Source: CALGYY01 sp963678485 (GTDB lineage Bacteria; Bacteroidota; Bacteroidia; Bacteroidales; CAIWKO01). Taken from it: DNA of 64,000 nucleotides. The notes under the pieces are model-generated. The model was not told where the DNA came from, made no database searches, and saw only the letters and a list, made by a program, of their open reading frames with translations. Shown here in pieces: positions 9,271 through 18,480 of the stretch. Both the position numbers and the translations under genes were made by a program. Location: NCBI GenBank assembly GCA_963678485.1, contig OY782882.1, positions 62,001 through 126,000 of the forward strand, in the 5' to 3' direction. The number at the start of each line of letters is the position of its first letter. The first letter of the stretch is position 1.

Positions 9271-10119
9271 CTAAATTACTTGATTGCTGTAAAATCCAAT
9301 CAAGCCATCGATAACTGATTTAAGAATTTTAAAATCCCGATATCCATGGGAAGATGCCACAGATGCTAAAAGTTTTTCATGCGATTGAGCAACTGTACCA
9401 ACGGCCACAACAGGAATTGTATGTTTTGCATCCAAGGTCCCTATATAATTTTTGAAGAAAGCTTCGAACCCTTGTTTCAATAATTGCTGAACATATTCAA
9501 TATCTTCATTTCCCTCAAGAGATGAAGCATATTTTGCAATATAAAAATTAGGGCGAGCTTGCTTGTAAACATGATCAAGGATATTCTCATTTTTCAGATC
9601 AAAGCGCGAGTCCATAGTCTGCTTTAATGCTTCAGGAAGTTGATTTCGCAAATAGTCCGATAGCAGGTGCTTTCCAATCCATGCGGCACTGCCTTCATCA
9701 CCCAAAATAAATCCAGTAGAGGGAGCTGTTTTAATTATCGTCCCGTTATAACATGAGCCAGCATTAGCACCGGTTCCAAGAATCATTATAATACCTTCAG
9801 CCATACCAAATGCAGCCAAAGCAGCACCCTGAAGGTCGGTACCAACCTTCACCGCTTCAGCTCCTGCCTGTAAAAAACAAGAGCTAAGCGAATCGCAGTG
9901 TGCCTGATTCCCGCATCCTGCACCAAAGAAATAGGCGCAATAAGACTCCTCTGATGCCATTCGTGGCAGCAATTGAAGCGCAAGAATTTCTGAAAATTGT
10001 TCCGTACTAACAAACCACGGATTTAATCCCATGGTCTGAAACCTTATCACAGAACCATCAGCCCTGCAAATAGCCCAATCTGTTTTGGTGCTGCCACTAT
10101 CGGCTAGTAAAATTTGCAT
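9271..10119 (-). CDS. BadF/BadG/BcrA/BcrD ATPase-family kinase (N-acetylglucosamine kinase-like)
   Basis: A 282-aa member of the ASKHA (sugar kinase/Hsp70/actin) fold. Phosphate-1 motif: LLADSGSTKTDWAI (4-17). Phosphate-2 and adenosine motifs: ILGTGANAGSCYNG and GFILGDEGSAAWIGKHLL, the signature of eukaryotic-type GlcNAc kinases and their bacterial homologues. A role in phosphorylating an amino sugar for cell-wall recycling is plausible. It is transcribed alone, with the divergent kinase/regulator pair upstream. A few residues shorter than typical members, but no motif is missing. Confidence 0.9.
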   Translation of the reverse strand: MQILLADSGSTKTDWAICRADGSVIRFQTMGLNPWFVSTEQFSEILALQLLPRMASEESYCAYFFGAGCGNQAHCDSLSSCFLQAGAEAVKVGTDLQGAALAAFGMAEGIIMILGTGANAGSCYNGTIIKTAPSTGFILGDEGSAAWIGKHLLSDYLRNQLPEALKQTMDSRFDLKNENILDHVYKQARPNFYIAKYASSLEGNEDIEYVQQLLKQGFEAFFKNYIGTLDAKHTIPVVAVGTVAQSHEKLLASVASSHGYRDFKILKSVIDGLIGFYSNQVI

Positions 10120-10309
10120 AATCGATATTCCCTATATTGGAGATACTAATGTGAATCATTTAATGCATTACAAAAAAGTAATTTTATTAAATCATTCATC
10201 GCTTGAGGTTCAAAGTGCTAATTTATGTATTTTTACAAAGATATTGGTTCTGTTGAAGTAAATTCTGCTTTTCTTTACCATGTCAAATTAAAACCCTACA
10301 CAGAAACGA

Positions 10310-12478
10310 ATGAAACAGCGAATTTCCCTCAGCGGAAAACTGATTCTGAATTTTCTTCTGGTTTCCATTGCAGCCATTGCTGTAGTCGGCATCTTATCGT
10401 ATCTGAGTTCCGAAAATGCCATCCGCCAGCGCACACTCAATCACCTTAGCAGCATCTGCGAAGCAAAAAAGAACAATGTAGAAGCCTTTTTTCAGGCACG
10501 TGTGAATGAACTTAAGTTTATTCGAACATCTGAAGATATTATCGCGGCATTAAAAAACATGGGCGAACATCCCGAAGCCGCTAACGACACCTCAACTGAT
10601 GCAATTTGGAAACCTGCGACTCACCTTCCAACCATGATTCAGTACCTAAAAAATGCCGGGACTTACCGTCGTCTCTGCATTTGCGACACTATGCATCATT
10701 TTGCCAGTGCTTCGCTCATGCAGAATGATGGCAGCAGTCAATCCTTCAAAAATCCGGATACTTCACTCATGGTTCTTTTGCATTCCCGCCTAGATGCACA
10801 AAAAAATCCGATTCTCATCAACGATTACAGCGGAGGACAGGATAGCATAGACCTTCCGTTGATGATTACCACTCGCATCACCTCAGCAACAGGAAAATCG
10901 ATTGGATGGTTGTCGCTGGAACTTAATCCAGATGCTATCGACAAAATCATGCTGGAGAACGATCCCATGAATGGGCTTGGTCACACAGGCGAAACCTATC
11001 TGGTTGGCCCCGACTCCTTACTTAGAAGCAAATCGCGGTTCGTAGAACATTCCATCGTAAAAATCAAAGTGAATAACGAAGCCGTAAGGCATGCATTAAA
11101 TGGAATGGCCGGCACTGCCGAACTTATCGACTACCGCTCAAAAAAAGTACTTAATGCTCATAGTCCCTTAAATATTCCGGGACTGCATTGGGTAATCATG
11201 GCAGAGATTGACCGTAAAGAAGCAATGACAAGCATCTTCGCTCTAAGGAATCGGATGCTTTGGCTTTCTCTGATTGTAATCCTGGTTTTAACCGTGTATT
11301 TTTATCTGGTTTCAAAACGTATGACACTTCCGGTAATCCGCCTTAAAAAAGCTGCAGAGAAAATTGGGAAAGGTGATTTTGAAACGCAACTCGAAATTCG
11401 CTCGAGTGATGAAATCGGTGCACTGACCGATTCTTTTAATCGCATGGCAGTGCAATTAAAAAGCATGACCAGCACATTAAAGGAGCGTGAAGAAAGGCTT
11501 TCGCATTTCTATGATGCCACGCTCGACGGCATAGTGTTACATGAAGATCACTGGCCATTACTGGTCAATCAGGCTATGGTCAGGCTCACCGGCTATTCCG
11601 AAGCTGAGCTTATGAAAATGGACGTCTCCGACATTTTCCAAATGGAAAAAAGTACACCATTCCGAATTCCCCTCAGAGCCTTCACTTACGAAACCATCGC
11701 GTACAAAAAAGACAAAACCACGTTCCCTGTCGAAGTTCAAATGAGCGCAATTGAATACCACGATAAAATGATTTTCGCTTCTGTACTTCGTGATATCAGT
11801 CGCCGCCGGGCTTTCGAAAAGGAATTACAGGAAGAACGCTTAAAGCGGTTATCCTGGGTCATCGATGGTCAGGAAATTGAACGTGAACGCCTTTCGCGTG
11901 AACTACACGACGGTATTGGACAGATACTCGTGGGAATCAAATTAAAACTGGAAAGTACGCTCAACAACGAAGACGAGAAAACACAGAATATGCTGCGCGA
12001 GCTCAGGAATATGTTTGATAAGACGATTGACGAGATCAGACGTATTTCGAATAATATTATGCCTTCAGGCTTGCAGGAATTCGGAATCGTGAATGCATTA
12101 AGAAAATTATGTGATGGCGTTTCAGAAAATTCAGGAATTAATGTTGATTTCGAAACTAAAAATCTTCCTGATAATCTGAGTGGAAAAACAATTTTGTACC
12201 TTTACCGTATCGCACAAGAAGCTGTTAACAATTCAGTAAAGCACGCACACGCTAGTGGGATACAGTTAAGCCTGACATTTGAAGAGTCCTTCATCGTGCT
12301 TCTGATACGTGACAATGGTAAGGGATTTAAGTTTGATAAAACGCACAAATTCGTTGGAAATGGTATTTACAACATGAGGGAAAGGGTTAATATGATGCAA
12401 GGCTGCATTGAAATTAATTCAGAACCTGGAAAGGGAACCTCAGTATTTGTAAAAATTCCATGGAATTCAGTAAATTAG
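10310..12478 (+). CDS. Membrane sensor histidine kinase (HAMP-PAS-HisKA_3-HATPase)
   Basis: A 722-aa two-component sensor. TM1 is at about 10-32, followed by a ~280-residue periplasmic sensor region of dCache-like size, then TM2 at about 316-337. HAMP follows at about 337-390 (TLPVIRLKKAAEKIGKGDFE), then PAS at about 392-505 (GIVLHEDHWPLLVNQAMVRL). HisKA_3 carries the phospho-acceptor His533 in SRELHDGIGQ. HATPase_c has the N box (EAVNNSVKHA) and G boxes (RDNGKGF; GNGIYNMRERV). HisKA_3 kinases pair with NarL/LuxR-type regulators, and one follows after 33 bp. The signal is unknown. Confidence 0.95.
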   Translation: MKQRISLSGKLILNFLLVSIAAIAVVGILSYLSSENAIRQRTLNHLSSICEAKKNNVEAFFQARVNELKFIRTSEDIIAALKNMGEHPEAANDTSTDAIWKPATHLPTMIQYLKNAGTYRRLCICDTMHHFASASLMQNDGSSQSFKNPDTSLMVLLHSRLDAQKNPILINDYSGGQDSIDLPLMITTRITSATGKSIGWLSLELNPDAIDKIMLENDPMNGLGHTGETYLVGPDSLLRSKSRFVEHSIVKIKVNNEAVRHALNGMAGTAELIDYRSKKVLNAHSPLNIPGLHWVIMAEIDRKEAMTSIFALRNRMLWLSLIVILVLTVYFYLVSKRMTLPVIRLKKAAEKIGKGDFETQLEIRSSDEIGALTDSFNRMAVQLKSMTSTLKEREERLSHFYDATLDGIVLHEDHWPLLVNQAMVRLTGYSEAELMKMDVSDIFQMEKSTPFRIPLRAFTYETIAYKKDKTTFPVEVQMSAIEYHDKMIFASVLRDISRRRAFEKELQEERLKRLSWVIDGQEIERERLSRELHDGIGQILVGIKLKLESTLNNEDEKTQNMLRELRNMFDKTIDEIRRISNNIMPSGLQEFGIVNALRKLCDGVSENSGINVDFETKNLPDNLSGKTILYLYRIAQEAVNNSVKHAHASGIQLSLTFEESFIVLLIRDNGKGFKFDKTHKFVGNGIYNMRERVNMMQGCIEINSEPGKGTSVFVKIPWNSVN

Positions 12479-12511
12479 CCAAAAACATCAACGCCATAAA
12501 ACCACACCCAC

Positions 12512-13174
12512 ATGAGCGACTTAAAGATTATTCTTGTTGAAGATCATCAGATCGTACGCGATGGCATCAAAGCCTTATTAGCTGATGCACCAGGTATGTC
12601 GGTTGCTGGTGAGGCAGCCTCAGGACAAGAACTTAAGGAACTTTTGCAACAGCAGGAGACCGACCTGATTATTATGGATATTTCCCTTCCGGATATTTCC
12701 GGAATAGAGCTCACAAAGGCCCTTACGGAATCGCACCCTTCCATCAAGGTACTTATCCTTTCGATGCACACTGGTGAAGATTTCATCTTCAATGCAATCA
12801 AAGCCGGGGCTAAGGGATACCTCCCCAAAAATACAACGCGTAAAGAACTGCTCGACGCCTTAAATGCAATCGCCAACAATGAAGAATATTTCAGCGAAAG
12901 CGTCTCGAATATCATTCTTAAGAATTACATCCAAAAGGCCAAAAATGGCGGAAAAGAGCCTCAGGCAAATGAAGAAAAACTGACCGGCAGAGAAATCGAA
13001 ATATTAAAACTTTTCGCCGGTGGAATGGCGAATCAGGAAATTGCAGACAAACTATTTATCAGCATTCGCACCGTTGAATCGCATAAGAATCACATCATGC
13101 AAAAACTGGAGTTGAACTCAACCGTTGATCTGATTAAATTCGCAATAAAGAATAAAATTATCGAGATTCAATAA
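12512..13174 (+). CDS. NarL/LuxR-family response regulator
   Basis: A 220-aa regulator, partner of the kinase just upstream. The receiver domain (about 4-120) has the acidic pair ED near residues 10-11, phospho-acceptor Asp56 in IIMDISLPD, Ser/Thr in ILSMHTG, and Lys in YLPKNT. The C-terminal LuxR HTH (about 155-212) carries LTGREIEILKLFAGGMANQEIA and ISIRTVESHKNHI. Phosphorylation by the HisKA_3 kinase should promote DNA binding. The stop codon overlaps the 3' end of the convergent T9SS gene by 7 bp. Targets are unknown. Confidence 0.95.
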   Translation: MSDLKIILVEDHQIVRDGIKALLADAPGMSVAGEAASGQELKELLQQQETDLIIMDISLPDISGIELTKALTESHPSIKVLILSMHTGEDFIFNAIKAGAKGYLPKNTTRKELLDALNAIANNEEYFSESVSNIILKNYIQKAKNGGKEPQANEEKLTGREIEILKLFAGGMANQEIADKLFISIRTVESHKNHIMQKLELNSTVDLIKFAIKNKIIEIQ

Positions 13175-14985
13175 ACGTGAATTTTTCGATATATCCTGGT
13201 TGCCCCCGCTTCTACCTGAAGCAAATACACACCGGAAGCCAGATTCCCGAGTTCAATATTCTCCTCAATCAATCCAATCCCGGGTTCAGAAGTCTTAGTG
13301 TAAACTAATTGTCCAACAAAATCTGTTACCTGATAATTAATGCGTTGTTCTGAATTTAGATATAAATTCACCTTGAACGATCCATTGTTTGGATTTGGAA
13401 ACACTGAAACATCAGAAAGAACAGGTGTTTCGTAGATTCCAGCATCATTAAAGCTTACCAACACGGTATCCGAAGATGTAGTGCAACCAAAAGCATTCTT
13501 TGCAATAAGGAAGTAATTTCCTGTAGCTGTAACCGGACAGGTCATTCCCGTAGCACCTAAAATTGCAGCATTCTCAAAATACCATTGCAAACTAAAGCCT
13601 GTTAATGCAGTATTCAGCATATTAGTGGTAATCCAAAAAGTAGGCTTAGTGGGATTAGGAACCGCTGTAATCCGCTGGTTCGGGGTGTGAGCGCGGCATC
13701 CAAAATCACTCATGGCCTCACAATAATACAATCCTGATGTCTGAGTCGCATATTGGATGTCTGTGGCATTCAGCACAGCCAGTGTATCTCTGTACCACTG
13801 ATAGGTCGCAGCACCAGTAGCGGTTATACTCAACGAGATATTGCCACCAGCACAAATGCTGTCGTTAGGAGTATATTGAATTGCAGAAACTTGCGGTGTC
13901 TCATACACGTGAATAGTATCGCTTGCATTTGTAACAATCAATGGATGACTGATAGTGACGCTGGTTGACAAAGATCCGCTGGTGAGTGTTTGAGTTCCAG
14001 CAGCGTTTCCATTAAATGTCACTGAACCACAGCCATCATCACCACCGGCTAAACCACTGTCATAATCCCATATTTCAAGGGTGTAGGTGACATTTGACAA
14101 GGGTATCTGACTAAAAGTAAAAGTCACGGGGGCATTTGAGTTGTCGATATATGAAGAAGAATAAATCACGGTGGTACCAGATTTCAACACAAAATAATAA
14201 TCGGGTGCTGAAAACGGAGAGTCATCGCAGCCAGTAGAGCCCAATACTGAAACACTGGTAAGAAAATATCCAATAGTATCAATGGTGGTTTGCAGACTTA
14301 CTACATAATCGCCGGCTGCAGGATAATTCTGCGCAGGTGGATTCTCCTGAGTACTCAGATTTCCATTTCCAAAATTCCAGGAATAACTGTATCCTGCGTG
14401 ACCATTCCCTCCAGCAAGATTAGCAAATGCGGTGGTGTGGGGCTCACATCCAACTGGATTTTGAATACTGAAGCTTGTATTTGCCGTTGAACCAGGTAAT
14501 ATGGTCAATGGTAAGGTAAAATAATCATCAACCGTCTGTCCAATGCCGGCAACCGTCACTTCGGCCTGCACAAATACAGTGACAGTATAGCTCCCTGCCA
14601 TGATTGGCGTTCCACATATGCGTGCGCAGCCATGTTCGCTGGCTGGTGGATTAGACGAAGGATAATAAATATTGTTAACGGCATTGGTTTGCCAGCTCAA
14701 TCCATAAGGCAAACCAGTCACGCTTAAAACGGTCAATTGGTTCATGGTAACATTAAACCCACTCCCCTCATCGGTGAATTGCGCGGGTAAATAAAAAGAA
14801 ATATCTTCTGCGTAAGCTTGCATGGCAGTGCCATCAGGTAAAGTATCCGGACATACAGTTGGCTTAGCTGGACTGGATGTACAGGATGCGTTTACTAAAC
14901 AACCCGGGCACTGGGCAAAGGAATTTTCTGTAACCAGAAATGCAATCAGGAACAATGTAAATGTAGCGTAAAGTACTTTTTTCAT
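13168..14985 (-). CDS. Secreted T9SS type A sorting-domain protein with PKD and Ig-like domains
   Basis: A 605-aa surface or secreted protein. The signal peptide (1-24) ends NSFAQ. A Cys-rich stretch (CPGCLVNASC) and a putative-Ig region (GLPYGLSW; CGTPIMAGSYTVTV) follow, then a PKD domain (SWNFGNGNLSTQENP), a calcium-binding-like region (EIWDYDSGLAGGDDGCG), Ig-like modules (SICAGGNISLSI; YQWYRDT), and the T9SS sorting domain (VSVFPNPNNGSF to IYRKIHVY). No enzyme motif is visible; a role in adhesion or binding is likely. The 3' end overlaps the response regulator by 7 bp. Confidence 0.9.
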   Translation of the reverse strand: MKKVLYATFTLFLIAFLVTENSFAQCPGCLVNASCTSSPAKPTVCPDTLPDGTAMQAYAEDISFYLPAQFTDEGSGFNVTMNQLTVLSVTGLPYGLSWQTNAVNNIYYPSSNPPASEHGCARICGTPIMAGSYTVTVFVQAEVTVAGIGQTVDDYFTLPLTILPGSTANTSFSIQNPVGCEPHTTAFANLAGGNGHAGYSYSWNFGNGNLSTQENPPAQNYPAAGDYVVSLQTTIDTIGYFLTSVSVLGSTGCDDSPFSAPDYYFVLKSGTTVIYSSSYIDNSNAPVTFTFSQIPLSNVTYTLEIWDYDSGLAGGDDGCGSVTFNGNAAGTQTLTSGSLSTSVTISHPLIVTNASDTIHVYETPQVSAIQYTPNDSICAGGNISLSITATGAATYQWYRDTLAVLNATDIQYATQTSGLYYCEAMSDFGCRAHTPNQRITAVPNPTKPTFWITTNMLNTALTGFSLQWYFENAAILGATGMTCPVTATGNYFLIAKNAFGCTTSSDTVLVSFNDAGIYETPVLSDVSVFPNPNNGSFKVNLYLNSEQRINYQVTDFVGQLVYTKTSEPGIGLIEENIELGNLASGVYLLQVEAGATRIYRKIHVY

Positions 14986-15014
14986 TAAATGATGTTTCGT
15001 TAATTTTCGGCTTG

Positions 15015-15022
15015 CAAAATTA
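15015..15022 (-). promoter_or_regulatory. -7 promoter element (TAATTTTG)
   Basis: On the minus strand TAATTTTG matches TAnnTTTG, 29 bp before the ATG of the T9SS protein at 14985. The surrounding string CTTGCAAAATTAG recurs at the promoter near 32424. No -33 TTTG is evident. Confidence 0.4.
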
Positions 15023-15198
15023 GAAGGGAACTGGATAGTGCAGCATCGTCTGCTGTTAATTAATGTTAAAGTATGACATTTATCACACAGCCACTAAACT
15101 TAATTATTTCTTTTACAGAGATTTATATAATGCATTCTCATTTCTTCCTTCGCATAAGCAGCCACATTTCCAAACAATCGTTATCAGTCAGAGATTAC

Positions 15199-15206
15199 TA
15201 CATTTG
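15199..15206 (+). promoter_or_regulatory. -7 promoter element (TACATTTG) far upstream of the phosphatase
   Basis: TACATTTG matches TAnnTTTG. It is the only good candidate before the phosphatase gene at 15404 and would give a leader of about 190 bases that consists almost wholly of the dispersed repeat at 15241-15397. Confidence 0.35.
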
Positions 15207-15240
15207 CAAAAAAATCACCCAAAGTAACCTCGATTATTAA

Positions 15241-15397
15241 ATAAGAGTCCGTTTATAAACTCAGTGACTGATCGGAAAGCTCTCTCGCCTAAGGCGAGAC
15301 AAGGCGTCCGAAGTGTTGGCGGGCAGGAGTTTACTTGCGTAATCGACTGCCCGACAATACGAGGACAACGCAGCAGACGGACTTCATGGACAGACAC
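15241..15397. repeat. Dispersed intergenic repeat, full copy A
   Basis: A ~157-bp element, partly identical to 47845-47991: shared blocks include CCGAAGTGTTGG, CGACTGCCCG/CAACTGCCCG and GACTTCATGGACAGAC. The two ends are imperfect inverted repeats (GTCCGTTTATAAACT against GTCTGTCCATGAAGT), so the element can fold on itself. No coding potential is evident. It fills the space directly before the phosphatase ATG. Shorter relatives occur at 28594-28620, 28796-28832 and 44085-44117. Confidence 0.75.
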
Positions 15398-15403
15398 TAA
15401 TCA

Positions 15404-16189
15404 ATGACAGCACATCAGAGAAAGGATATCCAGCTCAAAGGCATTCTCAACTTCAGGGATGCAGGTGGTTTTGTACTACCCGACCGCAGACAGATTCGTA
15501 AAGGATTACTATATCGCTCAGGCCAATTTGAAAAGGCCAGTAAGGCAGATATCGACATGGTTCTGAAATTAGGAATTAAAACATTGATTGATCTCAGGCC
15601 AGAAAAAGAATGGTTAAAAATGCCCGATGAGCTTAAGAATTTGCGTCAGGTTCATCTTGAAACAGATATCACAAGAGAAACGATGCAGCGATTACAACCA
15701 TATCTCAACAAAAGAAATGTGCAAAAAGAAATTGTTGAGGTCATGGAATCGATTTACGGAGATCTTGTAAACTGGATTGCACCTCACTTGAAGCCATTAT
15801 TTACCGAACTTGCACATGAGGAGAACTACCCTATCGTTATTCATTGTCGCGGAGGAAAGGATAGAACAGGTGTGGTCATTGCGACGATACAATCATTGCT
15901 TGGATTAGATCGTCAGAGTATACTGGCGCATTATTCTGAAACAAACAATTATCTGCTTCCTCAGGCCATCAAAGCTTTCAAAAAATTCAAATGGTTCAGC
16001 TTTGGATTATTCCCTTCAGGAAATTATCTCGCTGCCTACACAGCAAAAGAGCATTTTCTTGAGGCATTTTTCAAAGAAATGGGCGAACGCTATGGGGATA
16101 CACGTTCGTATTTATTGGCGAATAATGTGAGTGCAGAAGATATTGTTAAGGTTGAGAAACTCCTTACCGAACCAATGATATCGGGCTAA
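15404..16189 (+). CDS. Tyrosine/dual-specificity protein phosphatase family protein
   Basis: A 261-aa cytoplasmic protein with the P-loop phosphatase signature CX5R: HCRGGKDRTG, nucleophile Cys148 and Arg154. The N-terminal motif NFRDAGGF (16-23) and the LYRSGQ and LIDLRPEKEW segments are typical of the Y_phosphatase3 (MptpB/Siw14-like) group, whose members act on phosphotyrosine, phosphoinositides or inositol pyrophosphates. The actual substrate cannot be read from sequence. The ATG follows 6 bp after a dispersed repeat that replaces a normal promoter region. Confidence 0.88.
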   Translation: MTAHQRKDIQLKGILNFRDAGGFVLPDRRQIRKGLLYRSGQFEKASKADIDMVLKLGIKTLIDLRPEKEWLKMPDELKNLRQVHLETDITRETMQRLQPYLNKRNVQKEIVEVMESIYGDLVNWIAPHLKPLFTELAHEENYPIVIHCRGGKDRTGVVIATIQSLLGLDRQSILAHYSETNNYLLPQAIKAFKKFKWFSFGLFPSGNYLAAYTAKEHFLEAFFKEMGERYGDTRSYLLANNVSAEDIVKVEKLLTEPMISG

Positions 16190-16207
16190 AATCCGTGATT
16201 TTCATGT

Positions 16208-16846
16208 TTACTGAAACGGCACACCAAAAATCCTGAGATAATCTTCAGGCGTATTGATATTCTCGCAAACACGCGGTTCTTTTACTGTGGCTGCATTCTT
16301 AAAAAATGGTTCAAGGATTAAGCGCAGCTGATCGCATTGAGCATATTTTTTTCGTATCACATCCGCAATCTCTGAATCAACCAGCACAGGATGTCCGCCT
16401 TTATTATCAAAACAAGGTACAACATAAGCTTCGCTCTCCGCTTTCTTCATCATTATGTCTAACAATTCCGTCGTAATGAAGGGCTGATCGACATTATGGA
16501 TGAATGAATAATTTTTGGCTGGAACAACATCTAACCCAAGTTTAATACTGAACATGCGCCCCTTTTCCTGCTGACTATTTTGAACAAATATGACGTCATT
16601 ATAGTATTCAGGTTTGCGATATTCAAGCACTTTAAATACGGTTGGACTTACAACAATAATCACCTGCGACAAACCCGCTTCAAGGTAGGTTGCTGCAGCA
16701 TAGTCGAGGAAAGTGCCATGTCCGGGCATTTTCAACAGAGCTTTAGGTATTCCCATTCGCCCGGAAGATCCGGCGGCAAGTATAATGGCAGAAGTATTTT
16801 CAGGTAATGAATAACGCATATCAAAAGGTTTTGCTTCTACAAACAA
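16208..16846 (-). CDS. MobA-like NTP transferase family protein
   Basis: A 212-aa nucleotidyltransferase of the MobA/MocA group. The nucleotide-binding motif is AIILAAGSSGRMGIPKALL (about 21-39), followed by LEAGLSQVIIVVS and the metal-binding-type segment FIHNVDQPFI (D in NVDQP). The C-terminal part has VVPCFDNKGGHPVLV, typical for MocA-like cytidylyl/guanylyltransferases that modify molybdopterin. No other molybdenum cofactor gene is nearby, so the substrate is uncertain. The start could also be the Met10 codon (MRYSLPEN); the first nine residues look non-conserved. Confidence 0.85.
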   Translation of the reverse strand: MFVEAKPFDMRYSLPENTSAIILAAGSSGRMGIPKALLKMPGHGTFLDYAAATYLEAGLSQVIIVVSPTVFKVLEYRKPEYYNDVIFVQNSQQEKGRMFSIKLGLDVVPAKNYSFIHNVDQPFITTELLDIMMKKAESEAYVVPCFDNKGGHPVLVDSEIADVIRKKYAQCDQLRLILEPFFKNAATVKEPRVCENINTPEDYLRIFGVPFQ

Positions 16847-16971
16847 AGATAGTAAAAACTTACATATTTAATAATGTCTCTCTAAACTTTGACTCAGCTG
16901 TGTTCTTACCTGAAGCCATCATAATGTATTTACAGAATATTGCTATTTTTACAAGCACAAAAACGAACACC

Positions 16972-17484
16972 ATGAAAACACGCGATCTTCTTTTCCCAGC
17001 TATTGTAATTCCGGTAGCTTGCGCATTTATTATTATCAGCTTTCTGCTGTGGTTTTACCATGGTGAGAATAAAAAGCTGGTTTCAGCAAAGATAAAAATC
17101 GGCGCATTTCTGCTTAGTTTTTCATTTTTCGCTTCATGCGGGCATCCTCAGCCCACCTGCTACGAAGTTGCGCCAATGCCCAATTCCATTAATGTAACGC
17201 TTCAGGAAAAAATTCATCCGGGCGATACCTTGAGCGGCTATATCTACAGTCCAAGTTTCAAACAGTACTCGTTTGAGATTAAAGATTCTTTGGCTCAACT
17301 TGCACATCAGAGTGGCTGGCTTACTCCTCGCGATAGCGCGTTCAACAGCAGTAGCGATGCATTCTATATTAAATTGGATTCTTCGCTTAAACCCGGGTCG
17401 TATAATTTGACCATCTTTGCGGAGAACGACAGCACCATTAATCGCGATAGCCTGATTGAAAAAATTAAGTTTGCTGTTTGGTAG
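16972..17484 (+). CDS. Uncharacterised membrane-anchored or lipoprotein-like protein
   Basis: A 170-aa protein not recognised as a known family. It has a hydrophobic segment at about 8-29 (FPAIVIPVACAFIIISFLLW), a short basic stretch, and a second hydrophobic segment that ends in FFASCGHP, resembling a lipobox. The remainder is a soluble domain with strand-rich character (YIYSPSFKQYSFEIKDS; PGSYNLTIFAEND). The reading frame is open from 16807, but the ATG at 16972 is preferred because the 55 residues before it look like translated intergenic DNA and overlap the divergent gene. A TATTTTTA box lies upstream near 16944. Confidence 0.6.
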   Translation: MKTRDLLFPAIVIPVACAFIIISFLLWFYHGENKKLVSAKIKIGAFLLSFSFFASCGHPQPTCYEVAPMPNSINVTLQEKIHPGDTLSGYIYSPSFKQYSFEIKDSLAQLAHQSGWLTPRDSAFNSSSDAFYIKLDSSLKPGSYNLTIFAENDSTINRDSLIEKIKFAVW

Positions 17485-17763
17485 AAAATTGAATTGTTCT
17501 TTGGTGATTCGTTTGCGAAAAAAGATCCATCAAAAGATTTTTAGATGCATTATATGGCCGATATTCAGAATGAGGATTAACGATCAAGATTATGCGAAAT
17601 CTTGTTCTTTTCATTTTTCATATATGATGCATTTACCTTCATATATATGGTTTTGAAGAATGCATTGTTATAATTGGGACTTTCAATTTTTTTTAATGCT
17701 GTTTAAAAAAATATTTGAAGCTAAATCTTGTTTGCTTATGTCCTGTGTTTCTCTATGGGTAAT

Positions 17764-18311
17764 TTACTCTTTATCTGCCTTAAACCCGATTCTCTTACGG
17801 TTAGCCTGGTCCAATTGATTTTGCTTGGCTTCTTCAAACTGTTTAAGGTATTCAAAAATCAGCATGATGTCATTGCCTTGCTCCTGTAGTTGCTTCCTGA
17901 TTTGGCCTATCTCATGCATAATGTCTTTCTGTAGCAAAAGCATTCTTCTAAGTATGGTAAAAGTCCGCATTATTGCGATATTTACTTCTATTGCTCTTTT
18001 ACTATTAAGAACACTAGAAAGCATAGCTACACCATTTTCTATAAAAGCAAAAGGAACAGCACCACCAAGATGTCTTTTAGAAGGTATCACATTTTGTGAT
18101 ACCACGGCTTCTATTTCAGCACCCGTAAGTTCATACATAAAATCATCAGGAAAACGATCTCTATTTCTACGTACAGCTTGTTTTAATGCTCTTGTCTCAA
18201 CTCCATATAATTCGGCAAGATGAACATCAAGTATTACTTTTTCATCTCTTTAGTAACGATCTTGCGTGCTATTACTGCTTCTCGCAAAATCAATTTATCC
18301 TCTTTTGTCAT
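17764..18311 (-). pseudogene. ORF6N domain protein, frameshifted
   Basis: The minus strand encodes an ORF6N (KilA-N/Bro-related, phage-type DNA-binding) protein in two frames. The first piece starts at 18311 (MTKEDKLILREAVIARK) and ends after KEMKK with a stop. The second frame gives VILDVHLAELYGVETRALKQ and continues through FAFIENGVAMLSSVLNSKRA to a helical coiled-coil tail ending KADKE at 17764. One extra A in the A5 run (18238-18242) would join them into a normal ~180-aa protein. The ATG at 18138 (MYELTG) is internal to the domain. ORF6N genes often derive from phages; no other phage gene is nearby. Could be a sequencing error. Confidence 0.8.
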
Positions 18312-18430
18312 CTACTTATTTTTCACAAAGTAATTTTTTTGATTTCACAATTTGGAATTTCAAATTAATTTTTCTCCTCAACAATCCTGCTTTATTTAGG
18401 TTACCATAATCTCATTTTAAACCAAAAAGA

Positions 18431-18460
18431 AAGAGCCCGCCAATTTTTTGGCGGGCTCTT
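18431..18460 (-). terminator. Rho-independent terminator of the glycine-rich T9SS gene
   Basis: A perfect 13-bp stem (AAGAGCCCGCCAA / TTGGCGGGCTCTT) with a 4-nt loop, starting 20 bases past the stop at 18481. Read on the minus strand it is followed by TTTCTTTTTGG, as expected for intrinsic termination. Confidence 0.85.
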
Positions 18461-18480
18461 AACTATTTCGTAAGTACTAA

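Noticed and set aside
13753..13968. Plus-strand frames antisense to the T9SS protein at 13168-14985
   Set aside because: No conserved protein pattern, and the minus-strand frame has clear signal peptide and sorting domain.
15215..15397. 60-codon minus frame before the phosphatase gene
   Set aside because: It coincides with the dispersed repeat; the related copy at 47845-47991 has no matching frame.
16208..16846. Molybdenum cofactor pathway
   Set aside because: The MobA-like protein stands alone; no moa, moe or molybdoenzyme gene is in the window, so a pathway call is not supported.
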